Origin: Collimonas fungivorans
GTDB taxonomy: Bacteria > Pseudomonadota > Gammaproteobacteria > Burkholderiales > Burkholderiaceae_D
Assembly (NCBI RefSeq): GCF_001584145.1
Contig: NZ_CP013232.1
Span: 2,914,001-2,978,000 of the forward strand
DNA: 64,000 nucleotides
Direction: 5' to 3'
The notes beneath the pieces were generated by a model that saw only the letters and a program-made list of their open reading frames with translations, was not told the origin of the DNA and made no database searches. Positions 9,113 through 16,703 of the stretch are shown piece by piece. The first letter of the stretch is position 1. The number at the start of each line of letters is the position of its first letter. Position numbers and translations under genes: made by a program.

Positions 9113-9502
9113 GCGTCTCGCGTTGCCGCTTCTCTGCTTTGGCTAATGCTCTTGCCTTTGTGCGCGCTCAGCGGACGTAGGTAAAGCTAACATTCATTAA
9201 TTGGATATGTAACAAACGGAAACAAAAATTTTGCAAATTTTATCACGAGAAATTTGCCCATATTCAACTTTTTACTCGTTAGAAATGTTGTAATTTAACA
9301 ACGTTAATTTTCTCCAATCACTTTGCGCGAGGAGTAAGAGATCAAATTGCGGAGAGTCGAATCGAACTTAAATCGCCGGACGATTTTAAAAAAACGACGT
9401 CATTGAATAACAATAAACGCATATTAAAATGAAATAATATTTGTTTTTCAAATAACGCTTTAAGCGTAAAGTACTGTTCGTGCCATTTCGGGATTTCTTA
9501 AC
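9113..9502. promoter_or_regulatory. AT-rich divergent intergenic region
   Basis: A 390-base stretch without a credible gene, far richer in A+T than its surroundings, between the peroxidase (minus) and the cysteine desulfurase (plus). Promoters for both should lie here, but I see no convincing -35/-10 pair. A dyad ACGCTT-T-AAGCGT sits at 9455-9467, about 35 bases before the desulfurase ATG, and a small GTTGT/ACAAC dyad lies near 9290-9305. Either could be an operator or coincidence. Confidence 0.45.
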
Positions 9503-10702
9503 ATGATCGCAGCCAGTGCCTGTACCACCGTAGCACCAGATAAATCACAAGCGACAACCACGCCGCAGCTCCCGATCTACCTCGATTATTCAGCCACCAC
9601 GCCAGTCGATCCGGCGGTGGCGGTCAAGATGTGCGAATACCTGACAGAGAAATTCGGCAATCCGGCCAGCAGTTCGCATGCGTTCGGCTGGGAAGCCAAG
9701 GCGGCGGTGGAACAGGCGCGCCGGCAGGTGGCCGCGCTGGTGGGAGCGCAGGCCAGCGAGATCGTCTGGACCTCCGGCGCCACCGAATCGAACAACCTGG
9801 CCTTGAAAGGCGCCGCCCACGTCTTGCGCGAGCGCGGCCGCGGACGCCACCTGGTGACCATGAGCACCGAGCACAAGGCGGTGCTGGACACCATGCGCAC
9901 GCTGGAACGCGAAGGTTTCGAAGTGACTTACCTGGCGCCGCAGCCGAACGGCCTGATCGACCTGGAAGCATTCAAGGCGGCGCTGCGGACCGACACCATC
10001 ATCGTTTCCGTCATGATGGTCAATAACGAGATCGGTGTGATCCAGCCGGTTGCCGAACTGGGAGAAATCTGCGCCGGGCGCGATATCGTGTTCCACGTCG
10101 ACGCCGCGCAAGCGGCCGGCAAGGTCGCCATCGACTTGCGCAGCCTGAAAGTCAACCTGATGTCGTTCAGCGCGCACAAGGTCTACGGTCCGAAAGGAAT
10201 AGGCGCGCTGTTCGTGCGCCACGATCCGGCGCTGAAGCTGGAAGCGCAGATCGACGGCGGCGGCCACGAAAACGGCATGCGTTCCGGCACCCTGGCCACC
10301 CACCAGATCGTCGGCACGGGCGAAGCATTCAGCCTGGCGGCCAAGCTGCTGGAGAGCGAAAGTGCAAGGATAAGCAGCTTGCAGGAGCGTTTGTGGGATG
10401 GCTTGCGCGATTGCCCTGGAGTGGTGCTCAACGGCGATCGCCGGCAGCGCGTTCCGCACAACCTCAACCTCAGTTTTGAAATCCCCGGCAGCACGCCTAT
10501 CGCGGCGCAGCTGATGGATATCGCGGTTTCGGCCGGCTCGGCCTGCAACTCCGCCAACGCCGCGCCATCCTATGTGCTGTCCAGCCTGGGACGGCCGGAT
10601 GCGCTGGCGCGCAGCGCGATCCGCTTTTCATTGGGACGCTACACCACCGCGCAGGAAATCGACTATACGGTGGCGACGCTGAGGCAATTGCTGAACTCTT
10701 AA
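9503..10702 (+). CDS. Cysteine desulfurase (IscS/NifS family), stand-alone
   Basis: PLP-dependent enzyme that removes sulfur from cysteine to give alanine and an enzyme persulfide, 399 residues. The fold begins at [12 protein letters not shown] after an extra N-terminal stretch of about 24 residues. PLP-site features are the TEHKAV histidine, [10 protein letters not shown], and [10 protein letters not shown] with the Schiff-base lysine near residue 226. The active-site cysteine is Cys348 in SAGSACNSA, on a loop resembling class I enzymes. No iscR, iscU, iscA, hscAB or fdx gene lies beside it, so it is not the housekeeping isc operon and its sulfur acceptor is unknown. No strong ribosome binding site precedes the ATG. 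Its stop overlaps the convergent VOC gene stop. Confidence 0.88.
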   Translation: MIAASACTTVAPDKSQATTTPQLPIYLDYSATTPVDPAVAVKMCEYLTEKFGNPASSSHAFGWEAKAAVEQARRQVAALVGAQASEIVWTSGATESNNLALKGAAHVLRERGRGRHLVTMSTEHKAVLDTMRTLEREGFEVTYLAPQPNGLIDLEAFKAALRTDTIIVSVMMVNNEIGVIQPVAELGEICAGRDIVFHVDAAQAAGKVAIDLRSLKVNLMSFSAHKVYGPKGIGALFVRHDPALKLEAQIDGGGHENGMRSGTLATHQIVGTGEAFSLAAKLLESESARISSLQERLWDGLRDCPGVVLNGDRRQRVPHNLNLSFEIPGSTPIAAQLMDIAVSAGSACNSANAAPSYVLSSLGRPDALARSAIRFSLGRYTTAQEIDYTVATLRQLLNS

Positions 10703-11109
10703 GTCGTCCGGGTGGGACAGTTGAGCATCCACTGCACTCCGAAGCGGTCCGTCAGCTTGCCGAAGTAATCGCCCCAGGGCTGGATGGCAAGCGGCGTGGT
10801 GATATTTGCGCCTTGGCCCAAACATGCGAACAGCTGGTCGGTCTGCTCGCGGCTGTCGGTCATGAGGATATGCGCCGAGCCGCGCATCGGTTCGGCGTCG
10901 TCATTATCTGAAGCATAAAACCGCACGCCCGGCCCTTCAAACCTCGAATGCATGATCTTGCCGCGCATCGCCTCGTTCTTCAGCGGTATGCCGCCGGCGC
11001 CGTAATACATGACCTCGGCCACCTGGCCCAGCCCGCACTCGGTGTAGAAGGCCAGCGCCTGCTCGCAGCTGGTGGTGAAAAACAGGTAGTTGGATTGCTG
11101 CATCGTCAT
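10699..11109 (-). CDS. VOC (glyoxalase/PhnB-like) family protein
   Basis: A 136-residue single-domain protein of the vicinal oxygen chelate superfamily, PhnB/3-demethylubiquinone-9 methyltransferase-like subgroup. Markers are the start [18 protein letters not shown], the middle [15 protein letters not shown] and the end [19 protein letters not shown]. Family members use a paired beta-alpha-beta-beta-beta fold to bind a metal or a hydrophobic ligand. No substrate can be assigned. Its start overlaps the stop of the upstream alpha/beta hydrolase gene by four bases, so the two are probably co-translated. Confidence 0.78.
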   Translation of the reverse strand: MTMQQSNYLFFTTSCEQALAFYTECGLGQVAEVMYYGAGGIPLKNEAMRGKIMHSRFEGPGVRFYASDNDDAEPMRGSAHILMTDSREQTDQLFACLGQGANITTPLAIQPWGDYFGKLTDRFGVQWMLNCPTRTT

Positions 11110-11924
11110 CGCTCCTGGAGTGCGCCGACCTTGTCGAGGAAAGCCTGCATTACACCATTGAATTGCGGCGGCCGCTGCAGCGGCGCAAAATGGCTGACGC
11201 CTGGAATCAGGATCAACTCCGCACCCGGAATGCTGCGGCTCAGGTACTCGGCGTGTTCGGCCTTGATGAATTCGTCATGTTCGCTTTGCACGATCACTAC
11301 CGGCACTTTGATCTCGGCCAGGTCGCGCGCCGAATAATTGGGTTGCGTCTTCATCATCAGCCCCACCGCCTCGGCAAACGCGGAAAACTGATCCGGCGTC
11401 GCCGACAGTTGGGCGTAGTCCATGGCGTGCCGACTGAAACAGCGGTCGATGACGGGAGTCGGCTGGAATTCCTTGACGCCGCTCGGATCCATGTTACAGC
11501 CAAAGAAAAATACGCCGCCGACGCGCGCCGGAGATTGCATGGCCAGTACCAGTGCGGTGCAGGCGCCGTCGCTCCAGCCTACAAGCGGCGCTGTTTTTAT
11601 ATGCAAGACATTCATCACGGTCAATACGTCGGACGCCATCAGCTCGTAGCTGAACGGCCGCGAATCGCGCGTGCTGCGGCCGTGGCCGCGGCTATCGATC
11701 AGCACCACGCTACGGCCCGAGCCGACCAGCATGGGCAACTGGTAACCCCAGTTGCCGCTATGGCCGAGGCCGCCATGCAGCAGGATCACCGGCGGCCCCG
11801 AGCCATAGGTCGCGTACCAGATGCGGGCGCCGTCGTGGCTTACATGGCCCTGGTCTCCCGCCGCGGGCAGCGGCGTGGCGCCATGCGCTGCGAAATTGCT
11901 GAGGTCGTCGTCGAATGCTTCCAC
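11106..11924 (-). CDS. Alpha/beta hydrolase
   Basis: A 272-residue alpha/beta hydrolase without signal peptide. The oxyanion region reads ILLHGGLGHSGNW and the nucleophile elbow is GWSDGA with Ser118. The acid is probably Asp218 (QSEHDEF) and the base His245 (GVSHFAP), giving a complete triad. The segment VVLIDSRGHGRSTR is typical of esterases, lactonases and C-C hydrolases; the substrate cannot be told. It lies 17 bases after the orphan binding protein gene and overlaps the VOC gene, forming a three-gene unit. Confidence 0.85.
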   Translation of the reverse strand: MEAFDDDLSNFAAHGATPLPAAGDQGHVSHDGARIWYATYGSGPPVILLHGGLGHSGNWGYQLPMLVGSGRSVVLIDSRGHGRSTRDSRPFSYELMASDVLTVMNVLHIKTAPLVGWSDGACTALVLAMQSPARVGGVFFFGCNMDPSGVKEFQPTPVIDRCFSRHAMDYAQLSATPDQFSAFAEAVGLMMKTQPNYSARDLAEIKVPVVIVQSEHDEFIKAEHAEYLSRSIPGAELILIPGVSHFAPLQRPPQFNGVMQAFLDKVGALQER

Positions 11925-11941
11925 GCTGTTCCTTGCAGTGT

Positions 11942-13045
11942 TCAGCGTAAAATCGCGCCGTGTTTGCCGATCATGATCATTTCCACGAATTTCGAACCGT
12001 CATGATTGTTCGGTGTATAGGATACCCGCACTCCGCCCAGGTCGAAATCGCGCATGGTTTCCAGCGCCGCCATCAGTTTCTGCCTGGTCGGGTTGGGGCC
12101 GGCGCGGCGCAGCCCCTCTGTCAGCAGCTTGGCCGCCACAAAACCTTCGAATGTCGAATAGGAAGACGGCGGCGGCTTGGGTATGGCTTTCAGGACGCTC
12201 TGGAATTCGCGCGTCACGCTGGCGTCGAAATTCTTCGGGTACGGCATCACCTGCATCACGCTCACTCCGCGCCCGTCTTCGCCCAGCGATTCGAAAAAGC
12301 TGTCGGAGCTGACGTTGGAAAGCATCATGAAGCTGGGGTGGAATCCTTTCTTGTGGACCTGCTTGACAAAATCGGCGCAGGCCGACGGCGTGCAAGCCAT
12401 CAGCACGGCCTGCGGATTGCCGGCGACTATGGCGTCGACCGCCTTGTCGATTTTCAGGTCCTTGCGGTCATAGCTGGCCGTCACCACGGCGCTCAGCTTG
12501 TGCGCCGCCAGGTTGCGCTGGAAGCCTGCCAGGCCGTCGCGGCCGAAACTGTCGTCCTGGTACAGGATCGCCACCTTGCGGATCGCCAGCGAACTGAACA
12601 GCTCGACCATCTTCGCCGTTTCGTCCTGGTAGCTGGCGCGCAAGTTGAACAGGTAAGGATTGAATGGCTGGTGCAGGTTCTGGCCGCCGGAAAACGGTGC
12701 GATCAGCGGCACTTTTTCCGCCTGCAGCATGGGCAGGACAGCTTCTACCGTCGGCGTGCTGCGATAGCCGAACAGCGCCAGCGCATTATCCTGCTTCAGG
12801 AGCTTCTCGGTATTGAGCCTGGTGGTTTCCGGCTTGCGCTGGTCGTCATAGGTTTTCAGTTCGATCGTGCGCCCATGCACCCCGCCCTGCGCATTGACCC
12901 AGCCGAAGTAAGCCAGCGCGCCCTCCATGTTTTCCTTGCCGGTGGCTTCGCCCGACAGCTCCACGGATTGGCCGATGACGATCTTTTCCTGGGCGCCGGC
13001 GCTTGCCATGGACGCCAGGAAAAGAAGTGCAAACAATGTCTTCAT
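11942..13045 (-). CDS. ABC transporter substrate-binding protein, branched-chain amino acid (LivJ/K-like) type
   Basis: Periplasmic type I binding protein of the Leu/Ile/Val family, 367 residues from the ATG at 13045; an upstream TTG at 13105 adds an implausible leader before the signal peptide. The signal peptide is MKTLFALLFLASMASAGAQ. The mature protein begins KIVIGQSVELSGEATG and has VALFGYRSTPTVEAVLP-like and KVAILYQDDSFGRDGL segments typical of the family. No livHMGF genes are nearby, so it is an orphan that may use a distant transporter or act as a sensor subunit. It leads the SBP-hydrolase-VOC unit. Confidence 0.82.
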   Translation of the reverse strand: MKTLFALLFLASMASAGAQEKIVIGQSVELSGEATGKENMEGALAYFGWVNAQGGVHGRTIELKTYDDQRKPETTRLNTEKLLKQDNALALFGYRSTPTVEAVLPMLQAEKVPLIAPFSGGQNLHQPFNPYLFNLRASYQDETAKMVELFSSLAIRKVAILYQDDSFGRDGLAGFQRNLAAHKLSAVVTASYDRKDLKIDKAVDAIVAGNPQAVLMACTPSACADFVKQVHKKGFHPSFMMLSNVSSDSFFESLGEDGRGVSVMQVMPYPKNFDASVTREFQSVLKAIPKPPPSSYSTFEGFVAAKLLTEGLRRAGPNPTRQKLMAALETMRDFDLGGVRVSYTPNNHDGSKFVEMIMIGKHGAILR

Positions 13046-13103
13046 GCCGATTGTCTCCCTGATTATGATTATTTTTGGTCGACAATACTCTTCCGAAGCT
13101 TGC

Positions 13104-13145
13104 AAATAGCTTTCATTTTTCGAGCTATTTGATCTTCGAAAGATC
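13104..13145. repeat. Two adjacent inverted repeats between the JmjC gene and the binding-protein gene
   Basis: First dyad: AAATAGCT at 13104-13111 and AGCTATTT at 13123-13130 with an 11-base loop. Second dyad: GATCTT-CGA-AAGATC at 13131-13145. They abut in the only spacer between the JmjC stop (13174) and the binding-protein start (13045). They could end JmjC transcription or act as an operator for the downstream unit; neither has a clear U-tract. Confidence 0.45.
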
Positions 13146-13173
13146 AGGACAAGACAAACAGATTAATATTTCG

Positions 13174-14337
13174 TCAATAGTTATTCTTGCGCAGGATCAA
13201 ACCGATCTCGGCAAACTCTTCCAGTATCTCCCCTATGCGTGCCGCCGCCACCGCACCCAGCGCCTGCACCGCATGGTGGCCGTGGAAAGGTCTTTTACGT
13301 GCGCTTATCCATTGCAGCACTTGCCGGGCGTCCGGCGCCAGGGTGCTGCGCTCGCGCCTGCGGCCCGATTTCATCACCAGCATTGCGTCGTTGCGGCTGC
13401 CGTCGATCTCGAATTCGACCTGCGGATTGCGCTCGAACGAGGCGGTAAACGTGCCGCCCCAGTCGGCCAGTAAAGCCGTGGCAGAGAGTGTCGCCACGGC
13501 CTCGCCGGTGGCGTCGATCAGGCTTTGCAGGCGCTGCCGCTTTTCTTCCTGCCCCACGGTGGAACCGAGGCCGAAGGCCAGTTCGCGGCCGGCGTCGTGC
13601 TTCAGCATGCGCTCCTTGATTTCTTCCATCAGCAGGTCGGTCCAGGACGGCGGGTTGATGGTGAACAGCAGGGACAGCGACGGTTCGTGGTTGAGGGTGC
13701 AATGCCAGTAGCCCGGATGCAGGTACACCAGGGTGCCGGGTTTGGCTTCGAAACTCTTGCAGCTGGACGGCATGCGCGTAGGGAACGGCTGGCGCGCATA
13801 GCGCTGCATGTGTTCGTTGACCGCCGCGCCGGAAGACCAGCCGACATGCGGGTTGACCACATGCTGGTTGGCGGCGACGCTCCACTGCTTGCTGCCGATC
13901 AGCTGTATGTTGATGGTGACGTTCGGATCGAAATGGAAAGTCGAGCCGGTGCCTTGCGAAATGAACGCTTCGAAATAGACATCGTCCTGGCGCAGCCCGA
14001 GGTCGCGTTCCAGTGCCCGCGCAATCGGTTCCAGCGCCGGCACATGGTCTTCCACCTTGCTCAGGTACAGCGTGTAGCCGCTTTCATAAAAAGCCGGCAA
14101 TTGTCGCGCGGTGGCGTTGATCAGCGGGTTTTTGGTGTCGCGCGGGGCCCAGGCGTCGGCGTCGCCGCGCCAGGCTTCCAGCAGCGCATCGATGCTGGAC
14201 AGTTCGCGGATGGCGGCGATGTCGGCGAAGCGTTGCGGTGAACCGTGGCACACATACGGTTTCTTTTGCCAGTAGCGCGCCATGAAGGCGTCTACCGCCA
14301 ATGGATGTATCAGGTCGGCCAATCCCAGCTTTTTCAT
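13174..14337 (-). CDS. JmjC/cupin-fold Fe(II)/2-oxoglutarate oxygenase
   Basis: A 387-residue protein with an N-terminal JmjC-type double-stranded beta-helix. The metal triad is visible as His135 and Asp137 (STFHFDPN) and His212 (LHPGYWHCTLNHE). The region WQKKPYVCHGS near residue 23 and the long C-terminal half resemble the bacterial RoxA/ribosomal oxygenase-like group, so a protein substrate is possible, as is hydroxylation of the peptide made by the adjacent NRPS. A good Shine-Dalgarno (aggggag) precedes the ATG. It lies downstream of the tailoring oxygenases on the same strand but is separated by 164 bases containing a terminator-like hairpin, so it may be transcribed independently. Confidence 0.8.
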   Translation of the reverse strand: MKKLGLADLIHPLAVDAFMARYWQKKPYVCHGSPQRFADIAAIRELSSIDALLEAWRGDADAWAPRDTKNPLINATARQLPAFYESGYTLYLSKVEDHVPALEPIARALERDLGLRQDDVYFEAFISQGTGSTFHFDPNVTINIQLIGSKQWSVAANQHVVNPHVGWSSGAAVNEHMQRYARQPFPTRMPSSCKSFEAKPGTLVYLHPGYWHCTLNHEPSLSLLFTINPPSWTDLLMEEIKERMLKHDAGRELAFGLGSTVGQEEKRQRLQSLIDATGEAVATLSATALLADWGGTFTASFERNPQVEFEIDGSRNDAMLVMKSGRRRERSTLAPDARQVLQWISARKRPFHGHHAVQALGAVAAARIGEILEEFAEIGLILRKNNY

Positions 14338-14383
14338 CGTCGCTCCCCTTGCTTGGAACTACCAGGGACAACTAGGAAACCAG

Positions 14384-14399
14384 GCCCGCTTCAGCGGGC
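14384..14399 (-). terminator. Terminator-like hairpin after the NRPS-oxygenase operon
   Basis: GCCCGCT/AGCGGGC form a 7-bp GC stem with a two-base loop (14384-14399). On the minus strand it is followed by GGTTTCCT, a weak U-rich tail. It lies about 100 bases after the oxygenase stop (14502) and 47 bases before the JmjC start. It could end the large operon or attenuate the JmjC gene. Confidence 0.5.
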
Positions 14400-14437
14400 T
14401 CCTCCAGAAGATTGATACGCTTGCATGATTGAGATTA

Positions 14438-14473
14438 GCACAATATTTCCATGTTGCAATATTAATTTTGTGC
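14438..14473. promoter_or_regulatory. AT-rich imperfect dyad, possible operator/promoter for the JmjC gene
   Basis: GCACAA (14438-14443) pairs with TTGTGC (14468-14473), and two AATATT blocks lie inside, in the only AT-rich stretch of this part of the cluster. Together with the downstream hairpin this suggests a separate promoter for the JmjC gene. I see no convincing -35/-10 boxes. Confidence 0.3.
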
Positions 14474-14501
14474 CACTGCCAGCTGGGCGCCGATGCAGCA
14501 C

Positions 14502-15686
14502 TCAGCCGCCGTATTTCGCCAGGAATTCCAGGTTTTCGCTCAGCCCCGCCTCAAACTGGTCGCGCTGGGAAGGCACCCACATCGGCGGATCGAATGCCGC
14601 CACGATACGGTTGGCCTCGATGCGGATGGTGCCGGCAATGGGTTCGCGCACGACAAACGTATTACTCTCCAGGTTACCCTCCAGGTCGACCACAAAACCC
14701 AGCGCTTCGCTATCCTTGAGCCGCGCCTTGAACGATTCCTGCAGCCTGGCGGGACGGCCGGCGTGCGGCACCACGATTTCGATCGGCCGGAAATCCGGCA
14801 GCGGCACCAGCACCGCCGCGACCACGGTGGATTTTCCGCTGGAGGAAGGAAAGACCAGCTTCGCCACCGCCTGCTGCACCATGGCCTTGACCGCCGTCAC
14901 CTCGGCCGAGGCGTCGTAGCCGGCCAGCGCCGTCACCAGGTTATCGGTCAGCACCGCGACCGATTCGACCGCGCCGGACGCCGCCACCGCAAGCCGGAAA
15001 GTGATCGTGCCCTGCACATCCTTGTGCTCCCTGGCCTGTTCGCCCAGCCGGCGCTGGCACTCCAGGATCACCTTGCGCGCCGCGGCGGCGTCCAGCGGAC
15101 CGGTCACCAGCGGCGAGGTGGCGCGCAGGTGACCGACCAGGGCGATGCGCCCTTCGATCGGATCCATGCTGCCTTCGATGGTCTGGGTGCCGTGCACGAT
15201 GCGGTCATCGAACAGCAGCAGCTGGTTGAAATGGGCCGGCACCAGTTCGTACAGCACTTCGCCATGGACATGGTGTTTCTTGTAGCTCGGCACGCCGTCG
15301 CGCATCAGCAGCGTCTCGCCGCCGGAAAATTTGCGGTTCTGCCAGCGCGTCAGCGAATAGACGAAACCCCAGGTGCCGTTGTGGAAATCACTGTGCAGCC
15401 CCAGAGTGCAGCCGTTGACCATCAGGTGCAGGTTGGGCGCACCGGTGGGGATCAGGCCGAGGTTGTCTATGCACCACTGCTTCATGTGCTGCATGAAGCG
15501 GCCGAACAGAGGCTCCGGGATCACCTGCTGCGGCACCGTGCGCAAGTAGGTGTACATCTGCGGCGCGCAAAAATACTGCCAGTTGACGGTCTGTTTGTAC
15601 GAATCCTTGACGCGCGCATCAAAAGCCGTGCGCATGGCCTCCGCTTCTCCGAAAAAATCGCTCACTATGTGCTGGCGCTTGATCAT
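14502..15686 (-). CDS. 2OG-Fe(II) oxygenase with AgmX/TonB_C-like C-terminal extension
   Basis: Start chosen at 15686, where an AGGAGG-type ribosome site precedes the ATG; 394 residues. The first half (about residues 1-190) is a 2OG oxygenase with prolyl-hydroxylase-like layout: His98 and Asp100 (GLHSDFHNG), GGETLLM, His165 (DDRIVHGTQ) and Arg180 for the 2OG carboxylate. About residues 205-297 carry a motif resembling the AgmX/TonB C-terminal fold (GTITFRLAVAASGAV, then AKLVFPSSSGKS), odd for a cytosolic enzyme. The last 95 residues are unassigned. It is 47 bases after the SyrP-like gene before it, last of the tightly packed NRPS operon. With three proline-type modules upstream, proline hydroxylation is an attractive but unproven role. 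Confidence 0.78.
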   Translation of the reverse strand: MIKRQHIVSDFFGEAEAMRTAFDARVKDSYKQTVNWQYFCAPQMYTYLRTVPQQVIPEPLFGRFMQHMKQWCIDNLGLIPTGAPNLHLMVNGCTLGLHSDFHNGTWGFVYSLTRWQNRKFSGGETLLMRDGVPSYKKHHVHGEVLYELVPAHFNQLLLFDDRIVHGTQTIEGSMDPIEGRIALVGHLRATSPLVTGPLDAAAARKVILECQRRLGEQAREHKDVQGTITFRLAVAASGAVESVAVLTDNLVTALAGYDASAEVTAVKAMVQQAVAKLVFPSSSGKSTVVAAVLVPLPDFRPIEIVVPHAGRPARLQESFKARLKDSEALGFVVDLEGNLESNTFVVREPIAGTIRIEANRIVAAFDPPMWVPSQRDQFEAGLSENLEFLAKYGG

Positions 15687-15733
15687 CCTGCCTCCTGCCG
15701 AGATATGTTGAAAGATTGTGTTGGCGATTAGGG

Positions 15734-16651
15734 TCAAAGCGCTCCGTGCGCGCGCATGTCGCCCAGCGCGACCCGTATCTGGCGATTTCCCGAATACGGC
15801 CGGCGTCCGTGCGCCAGCAGCAGGTTGTTGACCAGCAGCACGTCGTTGGCCTGGGTCTGGATCCGCACCGAACATTCGTTGAGCGCGGTATCGATAGTCT
15901 TGATCCAGTCCGGCGGGATGCTGCTGCCGTCGCCGAAAAACACCGTGCGCGGAAACTTGTCGCGGCTGAAATGCTTGCTCAGCAAGGCCTCCACCTCCGG
16001 CGGCAAGGCATCGGGATGATGCAGCAGGATCTGGTTGAACCACGATTCCGTGCCCCGTTCCGGGATTTGCAGCAAGGCCTTGGTGCGATACGACACCGTG
16101 ACGTCATTCTCGGATGGCGCGTCGATCTCGTGTCCGCTGGCGGCGACCTTCTGCTTCAGCTGCTGCAGGCTGTCGACCTTGAAGAACTGTTCCCACGATG
16201 CATCCAGCCCGCGGATGAAGCGGCGTCGGTAGACCAGCCCTTGCTGGCGAAAACGATCCAGCATGGCAGCCGGCAGTTTGCCGGCCACCAGGCGGCCGTC
16301 GGACAGGGTCCACTCGCCGCCTTCGGGCGCCGGTTCCAGGCAATAGAACAGCTGCCGTGACGGCCAGCTGCTGGTGTGCGAGGCTTCGTTATGGAACTGG
16401 ATCTCGAGATGCTTGGGATACGGCGTCGCAAAATAGACATTCTCGCTGGCGCTGGCCAGCGGCAGGTCGCCATAGTGTTTGTAGAGCCTGTCGCAGGCAG
16501 ATTCCGCGCAGCGCTCGAAGCCTTCGAGTCCGCCGACCTCGAAACCGCGGAACAGGACATAACCATCCGCCCACAGGGCTTCGTCGACCTGCTTGCGGTG
16601 CTGCCTGATCCAGGCTGCAAGCGGTTCTTGTCTGGTGCTTGAAATATTCAT
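15734..16651 (-). CDS. SyrP/TauD-like 2OG-Fe(II) oxygenase (second copy)
   Basis: A 305-residue TauD/TfdA-family protein. The ATG at 16651 is preceded by AGGAAA; a longer frame to 16825 overlaps the previous gene and is not used. The metal triad is His87-x-Glu89 (EIQFHNEASH) and a distal His near 281 (LLAHGRRP), with an arginine near 290-293 for 2-oxoglutarate. Glu at the second position rules out the HxG/A halogenase type, so hydroxylation is expected. SyrP itself hydroxylates carrier-bound aspartate in syringomycin synthesis; here a Glu-, Thr-, Orn- or Pro-loaded module could be the target. It is 52 bases after its paralogue. Confidence 0.85.
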   Translation of the reverse strand: MNISSTRQEPLAAWIRQHRKQVDEALWADGYVLFRGFEVGGLEGFERCAESACDRLYKHYGDLPLASASENVYFATPYPKHLEIQFHNEASHTSSWPSRQLFYCLEPAPEGGEWTLSDGRLVAGKLPAAMLDRFRQQGLVYRRRFIRGLDASWEQFFKVDSLQQLKQKVAASGHEIDAPSENDVTVSYRTKALLQIPERGTESWFNQILLHHPDALPPEVEALLSKHFSRDKFPRTVFFGDGSSIPPDWIKTIDTALNECSVRIQTQANDVLLVNNLLLAHGRRPYSGNRQIRVALGDMRAHGAL

Positions 16652-16703
16652 GGGTTTCCTGGATTGCGAAGTTGAAAAGGAATGCCTGGTCCGATAGCCA
16701 GCC

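Noticed and set aside
9455..9467. Dyad upstream of the cysteine desulfurase as a firm operator
   Set aside because: Only 13 bases in an AT-rich stretch and no matching regulator nearby; kept only as a note in the intergenic entry.
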